Below are positions 42,879 to 51,140 of a stretch of 64,000 nt of DNA, one piece after another; positions within the stretch are counted from its first letter, which is position 1, and each line of letters starts with the position of its first letter. The notes under the pieces are model-generated. The model did no database searches and had not been told where the DNA came from. It saw nothing but the letters and a program-made list of their open reading frames with translations. The DNA is from an uncultured Piscinibacter sp. (GTDB lineage Bacteria; Pseudomonadota; Gammaproteobacteria; Burkholderiales; Burkholderiaceae_C): positions 124,001 through 188,000 of the forward strand of contig NZ_CALFYO010000021.1 of assembly GCF_937952055.1 (NCBI RefSeq), in the 5' to 3' direction. The position numbers were made by a program, and so were the translations under genes.

Positions 42879-42994
42879 GCCCCGCCGCGAGCCCGACCGA
42901 TTCACTTGGATGGAGACACCCCTTGACGCCCCTCAACGCCCAACCCGCCGGCTTCGCGGCAGCTCCCTCCGCCGACGTACGCCAGGCCGCGTCC

Positions 42995-43417
42995 ATGGAC
43001 CTGATCTTCATCGAGGGATTCACCGGCCAGACGGTGATCGGCATCCATCACACGGAGTTGCACGACCCGCAGCCGGTGGTCATCGACCTGCACGCCGGGA
43101 TGCCGCGCTCGCGCGCCTGCGACACCGACCGCATCGGCGACACCATCGACTACGGCGTGGTGCGCGAGCGGCTGCATCGTCTGCTGGCCGAGCACAGGCT
43201 GCAGCTGCTCGAAGCCTTCGCCGAGACGATTGCCGACATTCTCATCGGCGAGTTCGGCGCGAGCTGGGTGCGCGTGAAGGTGGTCAAACCGCGCAAGTTC
43301 AACGACGTGCAGGCGGTGGGCGTGCAGATCGAGCGCTTCGCGCCCGAGGCCCCGCAGCGCCCCGGCGCCGCCGTGCTGCACCTGATCGGAAGCGGCATGG
43401 TGCCCGGCGGGCGCTGA
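42995..43417 (+). CDS. folB: Dihydroneopterin aldolase-like protein
   Basis: FolB-family protein of 140 residues with IFIEGFTGQTVIGIHHTEL at the N-terminus, RIGDTIDYGVVRERLH, and the C-terminal RVKVVKPRKFNDVQAVGVQIER that contains the catalytic Lys region. It cleaves or epimerises dihydroneopterin on the way to the pterin of H4MPT or folate. ATG 42995 fits the family start. An alternative TTG at 42923, with a GGAG 7 bases upstream, would add 24 residues. Standing alone on the plus strand within the C1 island suggests a role in methanopterin. Confidence 0.85.
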   Translation: MDLIFIEGFTGQTVIGIHHTELHDPQPVVIDLHAGMPRSRACDTDRIGDTIDYGVVRERLHRLLAEHRLQLLEAFAETIADILIGEFGASWVRVKVVKPRKFNDVQAVGVQIERFAPEAPQRPGAAVLHLIGSGMVPGGR

Positions 43418-43429
43418 GCGAACCCCCAG

Positions 43430-43464
43430 AAGAAAAGAAAAAGCCGACCGGCGGACCGGTCGGC
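43430..43464 (-). terminator. Intrinsic terminator of fae
   Basis: On the minus strand, arms GCCGACCGG and CCGGTCGGC (43464-43456 and 43451-43443) form a 9-base stem with a 4-base loop, followed by CTTTTTCTTTTC. It lies 49 bases past the fae stop. It is also close to the 3' end of the convergent folB-like gene, but the U-run is right only for fae. Confidence 0.92.
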
Positions 43465-43512
43465 ACTCTCAACCCTCTCTCCTGACGCACCGTCTCCGGT
43501 GCGCCGCTCTCT

Positions 43513-44022
43513 TCACTTCGCCTGGAACGGATGGGCCACCGAGCCCTTCTTGGCCACGACTTCCGCGGCGGTCGGCGAGCCGGCGACGGCGCGCTGGATC
43601 GACTCGCGGGTGGCACGGTAGTTGTAGTCCTGGATCTTCTTGTCGTCTTCCGCCAGCCAGTGGATGAAGACACCGACGCAGATGAACAGGTTGTCGGCTT
43701 CGGCCGCCGGGATGGTGCCGTCCTCGACGCTGTCGGCCACGGCCATGGCCACGGCGCGCTGAGCCGGGCCGAACATCTGCACGGCCTGCTTGGCGCCCTT
43801 GATCGTGACCTTGTTGAACATCACGGTGGCGGGCTTGGCCAGCAGGTTCGGGGCGACCACGGCCAGCAGGGAGGTGAAACCGTCCTTGTTGTTGGTCAGC
43901 GCGTTGGCGAACGCGGACTCCGCCGCCGAGCCGCGCGGCCCGATGATCAGGTCGATGTGGGCAACCTCGTTGCCGTCACCGACGAGCGATTCACCAACCA
44001 TCATGCGATCGATCTTTGCCAT
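43513..44022 (-). CDS. fae: Formaldehyde-activating enzyme
   Basis: Canonical Fae of 169 residues. It condenses formaldehyde with tetrahydromethanopterin to methylene-H4MPT, the entry to the cytoplasmic oxidation pathway. The catalytic His is in [13 protein letters not shown]. Other conserved stretches are [17 protein letters not shown] and [27 protein letters not shown] precedes the ATG, and a strong terminator follows. The 74-base gap upstream and its own terminator suggest a strong separate transcript, as expected for an abundant enzyme. Confidence 0.98.
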   Translation of the reverse strand: MAKIDRMMVGESLVGDGNEVAHIDLIIGPRGSAAESAFANALTNNKDGFTSLLAVVAPNLLAKPATVMFNKVTIKGAKQAVQMFGPAQRAVAMAVADSVEDGTIPAAEADNLFICVGVFIHWLAEDDKKIQDYNYRATRESIQRAVAGSPTAAEVVAKKGSVAHPFQAK

Positions 44023-44096
44023 GGCGTTTCTATCTCCTGTGAATGATTCTGAGTCGTCGACACACTGGTGCGATGCCCAGCGCGTCGGTCACGCTA

Positions 44097-44981
44097 TCAC
44101 TTTCCATGCCACGCCGGACCCAGCAGGCCGGCCAGCAGCAAGGTGGCCACCGTCAGATCGGCGCTCGTGCCGGGGTTGACGCCCTGTGCCTTGAGGGATT
44201 CGTCCCAGGCCGCGAAGGCCGGGTCGCGGTCGGACGCCGCGACGCCATTCCAGCCTTGCGCCGCCGTCATGACAGTGTGTGCCACGGCCTCGCCGTGTTT
44301 TCGAACAATGTGTGAATCGGGAATGTGGCGCAGGTACCCCAGGTAAACCCGCTGTACGGCGGCCACGGCGCCGTCGCTCGGCGGTGCACCCGCGGGTCCT
44401 GCCATGAGTACAAACCCGTGGGGCAACGCAGCCAGGCCGACGTCGAACAGATCGGCGTGGCCGTTGGCGTACTGGCGCGCGATGCTGTCGCGCGAGGCGG
44501 CCAGGGCCATCGCTTCGCGCAAGCCCCGTGTCGGCGCCGCGTGCACGTCCTGCTCGGGCGCGCTGCCCAGCCCGCCCGGATTGGCCTGGGCGATGGCGCG
44601 GTAGGCAGCGCGGGCATCGGTCAGGTCGAGTCGGGCCAGCACGTGCTCGATCGCGGCACGCAGCGAGTCGGCGCTCGCGACCGCCCCCGCGCACTCGATC
44701 GCCGCCGCGATGGGGGCGCACAGCAGCAGGATGCCGAGATTGGTGTTGCAGCCCACCGCTTGCCAGGTCGCATCCATCGCGGCCTCGATGCGCTCGCCGA
44801 CGCCGGCGCCAAGTCGGAACAGCGGATCGACCGCGGCCTGTGCACTGGCGACGAACTGTTCGGCCTGCATGCGGTGGCCCGCGGAGACGAGGCTGACGTT
44901 GCCCGGCTTGCGCACGGCGACATCGAGCCAGCAGGCGCGCAGGAAGCACGCACGCGCGTGCCCGATCAGCGCATCGGTCAT
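44097..44981 (-). CDS. Triphosphoribosyl-dephospho-CoA synthase-like (CitG/MdcB family) protein of C1 island
   Basis: CitG-family protein of 294 residues with the hallmark CWLDVAVRKPGNVSLVSAGH, VGCNTNLGILLLCAPI and the C-terminal VNPGTSADLTVATLLLAGLL. True CitG makes the prosthetic group of citrate lyase, but no citrate or malonate lyase is nearby. Homologues are conserved next to fae, mch and mtdB in H4MPT methylotrophs and are needed for the pathway. An ATP-using ribosyl transfer for H4MPT is a plausible guess. Coupled by ATGA to the RimK-like gene. Confidence 0.9.
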   Translation of the reverse strand: MTDALIGHARACFLRACWLDVAVRKPGNVSLVSAGHRMQAEQFVASAQAAVDPLFRLGAGVGERIEAAMDATWQAVGCNTNLGILLLCAPIAAAIECAGAVASADSLRAAIEHVLARLDLTDARAAYRAIAQANPGGLGSAPEQDVHAAPTRGLREAMALAASRDSIARQYANGHADLFDVGLAALPHGFVLMAGPAGAPPSDGAVAAVQRVYLGYLRHIPDSHIVRKHGEAVAHTVMTAAQGWNGVAASDRDPAFAAWDESLKAQGVNPGTSADLTVATLLLAGLLGPAWHGK

Positions 44982-45913
44982 GCGCGCCGGACGCCGCGGC
45001 GCGCGCCGGCCAGCCTGCGGTCGAGCAGGTCGTCGACGATGGCGCTGGCGATGTTGAAGCCGGTGACGCGCTGCAGGCCCTGCCACGCGGCGACGCCGTT
45101 GACCTCGAGCACCCGCAGATCGTCCATCGTGCCGGCAGGAAGGACGTCGATGCCGGCGTAGTCCATCTCCAGCGTGCGCGCCGCGGTCTCGGCGACCGCC
45201 GCGAGCGCGTCGGTGAGCTCGGCCGGCATGCAGCGCGCGCCCTGCTTGACGTTGTGCACCCAGTGCGCGCTGACGCGCTTCATCGCCGTCACTGCGCGGC
45301 CGCCGATCACCAGCACGCGCCAGTCGAACCCCGGCTGGGTGAGCGGCGGCACGAAGCGCTGCAGGTAGGCCAGCGACCCGTACGGGCCCTTCAGATCGGG
45401 CAGCGGGCGGTGCTGGCCGTCCACCCGACCGACCAGCAGCAGGCCCTTGCCCTGCGAGCCAAACAGCGGCTTGAGCACCAGGGCGTGGCCGGCCGCGCTC
45501 TCGCGCATGACGATGCGCTGCGCCTGCGCAGCCGACTCCAGCGCCCAGGTCGGCGGCGTGGGCACACCGGCCGAGTGCAGCAGCAGGCTGGTCATCGACT
45601 TGTCGACGCTGCGCTCGATGGCACGCGCGTCGTTGTAGACCGGCACGCCGAGCTCGCGCAGTGCGTGCAGCACGCCCAGCCGCTTGGTCACCTGCTCGAA
45701 GGTCCCGCCGGCGATGCCGCGCACCAGCACCGCGTCGGGCAGATCGCGCCCGAAGCCCGGGATGACGAGGCCGTGCCAGGCCGCCATGGTGTCGATGCGG
45801 CAATCTTCCAGGTCCACGCAGCGGCCGATCGCGCCGCGCTCGCGGAGCGCGGCCTGCAACTGGCGGGTGTGCCAGCCGACCTCGTCAGTCATGATGGCCA
45901 CGCGCGTGCTCAT
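44978..45913 (-). CDS. RimK/MptN-like ATP-grasp ligase
   Basis: ATP-grasp ligase of 311 residues, RimK family, with nucleotide-binding HALVLKPLFGSQGKGLLLV, PGFDWRVLVIGGRAVTAMKR and metal-binding VLEVNGVAAWQGLQ. The archaeal relative MptN adds glutamate to H4MPT to give tetrahydrosarcinapterin. Here a glutamyl extension of H4MPT or of methylofuran is likely. It is one of three ATP-grasp genes in the island (also 34900-35850 and 46922-48043). Seven bases from the mch stop. Confidence 0.88.
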   Translation of the reverse strand: MSTRVAIMTDEVGWHTRQLQAALRERGAIGRCVDLEDCRIDTMAAWHGLVIPGFGRDLPDAVLVRGIAGGTFEQVTKRLGVLHALRELGVPVYNDARAIERSVDKSMTSLLLHSAGVPTPPTWALESAAQAQRIVMRESAAGHALVLKPLFGSQGKGLLLVGRVDGQHRPLPDLKGPYGSLAYLQRFVPPLTQPGFDWRVLVIGGRAVTAMKRVSAHWVHNVKQGARCMPAELTDALAAVAETAARTLEMDYAGIDVLPAGTMDDLRVLEVNGVAAWQGLQRVTGFNIASAIVDDLLDRRLAGARRGVRRA

Positions 45914-45920
45914 GACGATG

Positions 45921-46925
45921 TCATGCCTCCTGCAGCCAATGCTCGCGCAACAGTGCCATGTTCGTTGCGCCGCCGTGGAACGTGCTGCCGGTGTCGAGGT
46001 TGCTCACCCACACCTCGGCAGGCGCGAACAGCGCCGGGTCGATCTTGTAGAAGTCGTACTCGACCGCCTTGAAGACCTCGGCGAAGGATCGCCCATAGTC
46101 ACGCGAGTTGTGCGACGGCAGCTTCGCGGCGAGTTCGCGCGCCGCCTCGTCGCCGCCGCGCACGCTGAGGTGCACGCGGCCGCCGTAGAGGATGGCGTCG
46201 TTGGTGCGGCCCATCGCCTCCACGCCGTCAGGGCTGGGCGCCGGAAGCGGCGCGGTGGCCACGCCGTCGACGATGTGCGCCAGAGGGAAGCCGAGTTCGT
46301 GAGACTTGTGCAGCGCCACTTCGAGCACACGGGCCACCACCTGCGTGGTGCCGGCGGCACTGCTCGTGGGCGTCAGCACGATGGTCAGCCCGCCGGGCTG
46401 CAGGCCGCAGTCGCGCAGGATCTTCTGCACCACCACCGCGGGCGGGGCGCGGTCCACCTCGAGCACGATCACGCCGCGGTCGGCACGGTCGCGGTAGCCC
46501 AGCTCGCCGTACAGCGCCTCCTTTGCCGCCAGCGCCCGCGCCGGGCCGGAACCGAGCGAGAAGAACTTCTTGCCGCCCGTCTCCTCCTTGCTGGCTGCCA
46601 GGCTCCAGCCAGCGTACTGGCTGGCCAGGCAGGCCAGCACCGGTTGCGAGCTGCGCACCTCCAGCCAGCTCGGCCAGCCGTCGGCCGCGCCGCTGCGCAG
46701 GCCCACCGTGCCGAAGCCGCCGAGGCAGATCTCGCCGACGAGCAGGCCCGCCTCGATGCTGCCCGGCGCGGCAATGCCGGCGTCGACGACGCGCGCCCCG
46801 GACTCGTCGTGACGCACCTGCACGCGCAGCTGCTCGGCCTGCGCCACCAGTCGCTCCACCCAGGGCTGCACCTGCAGATTCAGGCTCAGCGTGCAACCGG
46901 CCAGTGCGGCGGGATGGTCAGTCAT
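45921..46925 (-). CDS. mch: Methenyl-H4MPT cyclohydrolase
   Basis: Cyclohydrolase of 334 residues that converts methenyl-H4MPT to formyl-H4MPT. Family features are GARVVDAGIAAPGSIEAGLL, ICLGGFGTVGL, KKFFSLGSGPARALAAKE, the C-terminal DFYKIDPALFAPAEVWVSNL and SFAEVFKAVEYDFY. The length is standard. It is coupled by ATGA to the upstream ATP-grasp gene and is in the order mtdB, ATP-grasp, mch, RimK-like, CitG-like. Confidence 0.97.
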   Translation of the reverse strand: MTDHPAALAGCTLSLNLQVQPWVERLVAQAEQLRVQVRHDESGARVVDAGIAAPGSIEAGLLVGEICLGGFGTVGLRSGAADGWPSWLEVRSSQPVLACLASQYAGWSLAASKEETGGKKFFSLGSGPARALAAKEALYGELGYRDRADRGVIVLEVDRAPPAVVVQKILRDCGLQPGGLTIVLTPTSSAAGTTQVVARVLEVALHKSHELGFPLAHIVDGVATAPLPAPSPDGVEAMGRTNDAILYGGRVHLSVRGGDEAARELAAKLPSHNSRDYGRSFAEVFKAVEYDFYKIDPALFAPAEVWVSNLDTGSTFHGGATNMALLREHWLQEA

Positions 46926-48043
46926 GTCGTCGTCTCCAGGGCGGCCTGCAACGCCTCGCGCCGGTGGGCCAGTTGTCGTCGTGTGTCGTCTTCATCGCGG
47001 CCTTCGGCCACCAGGCTGCACAGCGGGTCGCCCGCGGCGCATTGCGTGCCCGCGCGCGGCAGGTCGCGCGTGCCCTCGATGCCCGCGATGCGGGAGGCGC
47101 GCGCCTCGCCGATCTGCACGGCCTGCGTCGCGAAGACGATCTCGGTGCCGCGCACCTTGCCTTCCTGTGCCGGCGCCGGCGGCAGTTCGCCCTGCTCGCA
47201 GGCGAGCAGATGGGCGCCCAGTGGCCCGCGCGCCCCCACACGCGGGTAGAGCAGCAGGCTGGCCGGCGGCCGCGGATTGAGTTCGAGCACTTCGACAGTA
47301 TCGCCGTCGAGCAGGAAGTCCAGGCTGGCCAGTCCCCGCACCTGGAATGCGCCGGCGAGCAGCTGCACGATCGAGGTCAGATCGCGCCGCAACGCGTCGC
47401 TCACCGGCAGCGGCCCGATCACGCCACAGAACACGAACGGACGACCGCCGACCAGGCGCGTGAGCTGACGGTTCACGCCGAGCAGCACCGCGTCGCGCCC
47501 AGTGCCCACGAAGGTGGCCGACATCGGCAGGCCCCGGCGCTCGCGCTGCCAATACCGCCCGGCACCGCCGCGATCGTTCGGCGAGGCACGCCGTACCTGC
47601 CAGCCGCCGCAACCGCCAGCGTCCTTGCTCAGCCAGCCGGCGGTCACGGCGGGCGGCTCGAAGGCCACCGCGGGAAAGCCGATGCCGTACGCGCGCAGCA
47701 CGGCGAAGAACTCGTGCGGGTCGCGAATGCGCTGCCAGTCGGACGGCGCGGTGCCGATCAGTGGCAGCATCGCCGCGCCACGCGCCAGCAGCTCGGGCCG
47801 GCCCTCGAAGCCGCTGCCGGCGATCCAGCCACGCACCTCGCCGGCGCCGGCCAGTTCGCGCAGCGCGCCGAGCAGGCGCCGGTCGTCGACGCGCATCGTC
47901 GCCGGCTCGCCGATGGCGCGCCAGCGAGCCGCCAGTCGCTGCGTGTCGGCATCGCCGAACAGGTCCAGCGCGACTGTGCGCAGTCCGTCGAGCGCTGCAG
48001 CCTCGACCAGCATCCGCGCGGAGAGCGCCGCGACCGCCAGCAC
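46922..48043 (-). CDS. ATP-grasp protein of unknown role, H4MPT island
   Basis: ATP-grasp superfamily protein of about 373 residues with VLAVAALSARMLVEAAALDG at the start, GWLSKDAGGCGGWQVRRAS and a carboxylate-metal site in DTVEVLELNPRPPASLLLY. It is conserved between mtdB and mch in methylotrophs, but its reaction is not established. I use GTG 48043, 11 bases after the mtdB stop. A TTG at 48082 would overlap mtdB and adds non-conserved residues. It may ligate an amino acid to a C1 cofactor. Confidence 0.83.
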   Translation of the reverse strand: MLAVAALSARMLVEAAALDGLRTVALDLFGDADTQRLAARWRAIGEPATMRVDDRRLLGALRELAGAGEVRGWIAGSGFEGRPELLARGAAMLPLIGTAPSDWQRIRDPHEFFAVLRAYGIGFPAVAFEPPAVTAGWLSKDAGGCGGWQVRRASPNDRGGAGRYWQRERRGLPMSATFVGTGRDAVLLGVNRQLTRLVGGRPFVFCGVIGPLPVSDALRRDLTSIVQLLAGAFQVRGLASLDFLLDGDTVEVLELNPRPPASLLLYPRVGARGPLGAHLLACEQGELPPAPAQEGKVRGTEIVFATQAVQIGEARASRIAGIEGTRDLPRAGTQCAAGDPLCSLVAEGRDEDDTRRQLAHRREALQAALETTT

Positions 48044-48053
48044 GCAGCCCCGC

Positions 48054-48971
48054 TCAGCCGGCTTTCGCGGCCGATTCGGCAAGGAAGGCGCGCGCCGTCG
48101 CGAAAGCCTCGGTGAAGCCCAGCGTCACCGCCTTGGGCGCGTCGCGCATCTGCACGAGCAGGCGATGCTGCGTCTGGTACTTGACGTTGCCGATGGCCAA
48201 GGCGCCGATGCCCACGGCGTTCGTGCCGGCCAGCGGCTTGGCGTCGTCCATCACGCCCACGCCGGCCACGCCCTCGGGCGGCACGGCGTTCACATCGGCC
48301 GCCACCTTCAGGCGCTTGGCGAAGCCCAGGTCCTCGGCCGACACCACCTGCACGCCGGCAGCGGCACAGGCCAGCACGACGTCGGCGTCGCCGATCGAGG
48401 TGCGCACCGCCGCGCGGTCGCCGCCGGAGATGCCATGGATGGTCACGCCGAAACGCTTGCCGGTCTGCTGCGCGGCCTCCTCGGCCACGTCGATGCCATT
48501 GCGGCTGGACAGCGCCACGTCGGCGCCGGCCTGCGCGGCGAGCACGCCGGCGATGCGGCCGACCGGCCCGGTGCCGCCGAGCACGACGACGCGCTGGCCC
48601 TTCAGGCCGTCGGGCGAATTCTTCAGCAGTGCCGCCTCGACGCAGGCGACCATCGCCGCAGCAGTGGTGTAGGCACCACTCGGGTCGGCCATCACCGACA
48701 CGACGAAGGGCGGCACCATGGCCTTCTTCGCGCGCTCGAGCATGTCGGCGGCAAGCAGTGCGTCGCGGCCGCCGATGAACAGGCCGGTGCGCGCCACGCC
48801 TTTGGGGCCGCGCGAGAAGATCGCGTCCTGCGTCAGCGCCGTCACGCTGTCGATGCCGGCCTCGCAGTAGGGCACGATGATCTGGTAGCCGGCGTCGGCC
48901 GCCATGTTGATGTCGAACGGGCTCATCTGCTTGCCCGGCGTGATCATGTGCAGGATGTAGGGGCGTTCCAT
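48054..48971 (-). CDS. mtdB: Methylene-H4MPT dehydrogenase MtdB
   Basis: NAD(P)-dependent dehydrogenase of 305 residues oxidising methylene-H4MPT to methenyl-H4MPT. Signatures are ILHMITPGKQMSPFDINMA at the N-terminus, LIFIGG-type RTGLFIGGRDALLAADML and the Rossmann loop VVVLGGTGPVGRIAGVLAA. It follows beta-RFAP synthase after 33 bases and starts the mtdB-mch set of the dissimilatory pathway. MtdB rather than MtdA is indicated by the H4MPT operon and the N-terminal sequence. Confidence 0.96.
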   Translation of the reverse strand: MERPYILHMITPGKQMSPFDINMAADAGYQIIVPYCEAGIDSVTALTQDAIFSRGPKGVARTGLFIGGRDALLAADMLERAKKAMVPPFVVSVMADPSGAYTTAAAMVACVEAALLKNSPDGLKGQRVVVLGGTGPVGRIAGVLAAQAGADVALSSRNGIDVAEEAAQQTGKRFGVTIHGISGGDRAAVRTSIGDADVVLACAAAGVQVVSAEDLGFAKRLKVAADVNAVPPEGVAGVGVMDDAKPLAGTNAVGIGALAIGNVKYQTQHRLLVQMRDAPKAVTLGFTEAFATARAFLAESAAKAG

Positions 48972-49004
48972 GGCGAATCGCAGTCGGTGAAGTGGGAAAT
49001 GGGT

Positions 49005-50063
49005 TCAGCGTGCCGGCAGCTCGGCCACCACGGCGCCGCGATTGCGTGCCGTGACGACGCGCAGTTCCAGGGCTGCGTCGACGACACCGGCAGCCCTCGC
49101 CGCATCGACGAGCCCCTGCGCTGCCCTGGCCGAGGGCACGATGGCGAAGCCGGTGGGGCCCCAGGAGCTCTGACCGATCGCGGCGGCGTCGCCGGCAGTC
49201 TCGCCCCACCACTGCATCAACCGGCCGACGCCGGCGCTGGACCAGGCGCTGCCGTGCTGTGCCGGCGCGAAATGGTCGCCGAGCAGCTGCTGCACGCGGT
49301 TGAGGCCCGGCGCGAAGGCGCCGAAGTCGTCGCCCGACGCGCCGGGCAGCACGCGCATCAGCAACTGATGGCAGATGTCGGCCGCGGCCGATTGCGGCAG
49401 CGGCGGCAAGGCGGCGATCGCTTCGCGTTCCTGCACGCCGGACAGACCTCGGGCGCGCGGGTCGAGCACGACGATGATGCGCCAGGCCGCCGGCAGTTCG
49501 ACGCGGGACAGGACCTTGGCCGGCAACCCGTCTCGGCCCGGGCCGCCATCGAGCAGCAGGCCGCCGGCGTCGAAGCCGGCGATGCCGATGCCCGAGCGCA
49601 GGCCGCGGCCCAGCCAATGCGCCAGCGTCGGCGAGTCCAGATCGAGGCCCTGCCAGCGCGCGAAGGCGCGGCCCACGGCCAGCGCGAGCTGCGTGCCTGA
49701 TCCGAAGCCGGCATGGGCCGGCAACACCCTGCGCAGCCGCAGGGCGAGCGGCGCATCGCGACCGGTGCGCTCGCGCATCACCCGCAGGTGTGCGTCCACG
49801 CGCTCGAGTTCGGCCTGCGCGCCTGGCGTGTCGGCCACCAGCGCGTCGTGCGTGGCCGAGCCTAGTTCGAGTTCGGTCTCGAAGCCGTCGATGACCAGGC
49901 CGATGCTGCCGAAGCGCCGGCCCAGCGTGCCCGAAGGATCGAGGAAGCCGAGGTGCAGCCGGCCGGGGGCACGCACGTTCACGCCGGCGCGCGCGGCGGC
50001 GCGCGGAGAGGACGGCGAGGCAGGGGCCATGGGCGGCGGCGGGGCGTCGATCGAACGGAGCAT
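49005..50063 (-). CDS. mptG: Beta-ribofuranosylaminobenzene 5'-phosphate synthase
   Basis: GHMP-fold enzyme of 352 residues performing the first committed step of H4MPT synthesis: 4-aminobenzoate plus PRPP to beta-RFA-phosphate. Features are VRAPGRLHLGFLDPSG, the GHMP phosphate loop in HAGFGSGTQLALAVG and GIAGFDAGGLLLDGGPGRDG. The ATG at 50063 has GAGG 5 bases upstream. Its substrate could come from pabBC in the same window. The symbol follows archaeal usage. Confidence 0.92.
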   Translation of the reverse strand: MLRSIDAPPPPMAPASPSSPRAAARAGVNVRAPGRLHLGFLDPSGTLGRRFGSIGLVIDGFETELELGSATHDALVADTPGAQAELERVDAHLRVMRERTGRDAPLALRLRRVLPAHAGFGSGTQLALAVGRAFARWQGLDLDSPTLAHWLGRGLRSGIGIAGFDAGGLLLDGGPGRDGLPAKVLSRVELPAAWRIIVVLDPRARGLSGVQEREAIAALPPLPQSAAADICHQLLMRVLPGASGDDFGAFAPGLNRVQQLLGDHFAPAQHGSAWSSAGVGRLMQWWGETAGDAAAIGQSSWGPTGFAIVPSARAAQGLVDAARAAGVVDAALELRVVTARNRGAVVAELPAR

Positions 50064-50180
50064 ACGGCCTCAGGTAGCAAGGCCCGTTCCGCGGCCGCAG
50101 GCCGCGCCGCACCGTGCGCAGCACCCTGCGCTGTCCCGATTGGGGGACAGTCTGTCAACGCAGCCGGCAGCGGCCCGACG

Positions 50181-50570
50181 TCAGTCGTACTTGAGGTATT
50201 TGAAGCGCGGATCGTCCGGCGTGCCCTCGAGCACCGCGCCCTCTTCCCGGCCCGGCTGCCACATCAGCACCTCCTCGATTTTCTTCGCCAGCGCGAAGTC
50301 CTTCTCGGTGATGCCCTTGGCGGCATGGTTCATCAGCTTCACGGTGACGAAGGCGTAGGACACGGTCAGGTCCGGATGGTGCCAGGCAGCCTCGGCGAGG
50401 TGACCGACGGTGTTCACGACCATCAGCGTGGCCTTCCAGCCACTGGTCTTGTACTTGCGGCGGATCCAGCCGTCCTCGAGGTGCCAGTGGGGCAACTCGT
50501 CCCTGAGGCGCGCCTCGACTTCCTCGGCGCCGTAGACCTCGTCCGCGCCTTTGCGTCGCCATTGCGTCAT
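50181..50570 (-). CDS. Pterin-4a-carbinolamine dehydratase-like protein
   Basis: PCD/DCoH-fold protein of 129 residues. The active motif is present in AAWHHPDLTVSYAFVTVKL, followed by MNHAAKGITEKDFALAKKIE. GGAGACG precedes the ATG. In many bacteria PhhB recycles the cofactor of phenylalanine hydroxylase, but no phhA is nearby. Its place 117 bases upstream of mptG, at the head of the H4MPT operon, suggests work on a pterin carbinolamine adduct or in methanopterin synthesis. Confidence 0.9.
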   Translation of the reverse strand: MTQWRRKGADEVYGAEEVEARLRDELPHWHLEDGWIRRKYKTSGWKATLMVVNTVGHLAEAAWHHPDLTVSYAFVTVKLMNHAAKGITEKDFALAKKIEEVLMWQPGREEGAVLEGTPDDPRFKYLKYD

Positions 50571-50602
50571 GTTCGTCTCCTCTGATTCGGCGCTCAACGA
50601 TG

Positions 50603-50893
50603 TCACGCGCGCCATGGCGTTGCAAGCACGGAGCCTTCGCATGGACCGGGCCGGTATGCCGCACCGCCGCCTTGTCGCCGCCCCACCTCGCCGTGCCGGA
50701 GCGCCTGCTCGCGTTCGAGCACTGCCTGCTTCTGCGCCTCGCTCATGCGCGCAGGGTTCTTCACCTGCAGTTCCATGGGCGGATTGCGCCGCAGCGGCGC
50801 CTCGTGGCACATCAGGAGGTCGCGGTAGTGCGTGGTGTTGGGACGGCGTCGCGCCCACGCTTCGAGGAAGCGCACCAGCGCGTGGCGGTGCAC
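50603..50893 (-). CDS. Possible small hypothetical protein
   Basis: Weakly supported frame of up to 96 residues from a GTG at 50893, in the 570-base gap between the carbinolamine dehydratase gene and ubiD. The middle part has protein-like composition (NTTHYRDLLMCHEAPLRRNP; MSEAQKQAVLEREQALRHGE), unlike shadow frames in this G+C-rich DNA. There is no clear ribosome-binding site. It could be a real small gene, a remnant or chance. Confidence 0.3.
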   Translation of the reverse strand: MHRHALVRFLEAWARRRPNTTHYRDLLMCHEAPLRRNPPMELQVKNPARMSEAQKQAVLEREQALRHGEVGRRQGGGAAYRPGPCEGSVLATPWRA

Positions 50894-50955
50894 GAGGGCC
50901 TGCTGAAGACCCTGTGCCGGAAGGACGAGGACGGAGGTGGGCCCAGAATGACGAA

Positions 50956-50981
50956 CCCCTCCCGACCAGAGGTGGGAGGGG
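50956..50981. other. Inverted repeat in phhB-ubiD gap
   Basis: Arms CCCCTCCC (50956-50963) and GGGAGGGG (50974-50981) form an 8-base stem with a 10-base loop. No U-run follows on either strand, so it is not a standard intrinsic terminator. The rest of the gap to 51140 shows nothing else I can name. Confidence 0.5.
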
Positions 50982-51140
50982 CGGGTGGCTGACGCCACCA
51001 GTTGGGGCTCCGGAGGAAAGTCGTCCGGGGCTCCTGGCGCGCAGGGACTGCGCCATCGGGTGCGCCTGCATGCAGGCCTTTCTAAGCTAGACGACGCGGC
51101 CTGCGACTTCAAGCGCGCCGAGCGCTGGTGTTCCCTCTTG

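Noticed and set aside
40674..42926. 750-codon plus-strand frame opposite the sigma-54 regulator
   Set aside because: The opposite strand encodes a complete AAA+ activator with all motifs. The plus-strand frame is a high-G+C shadow.
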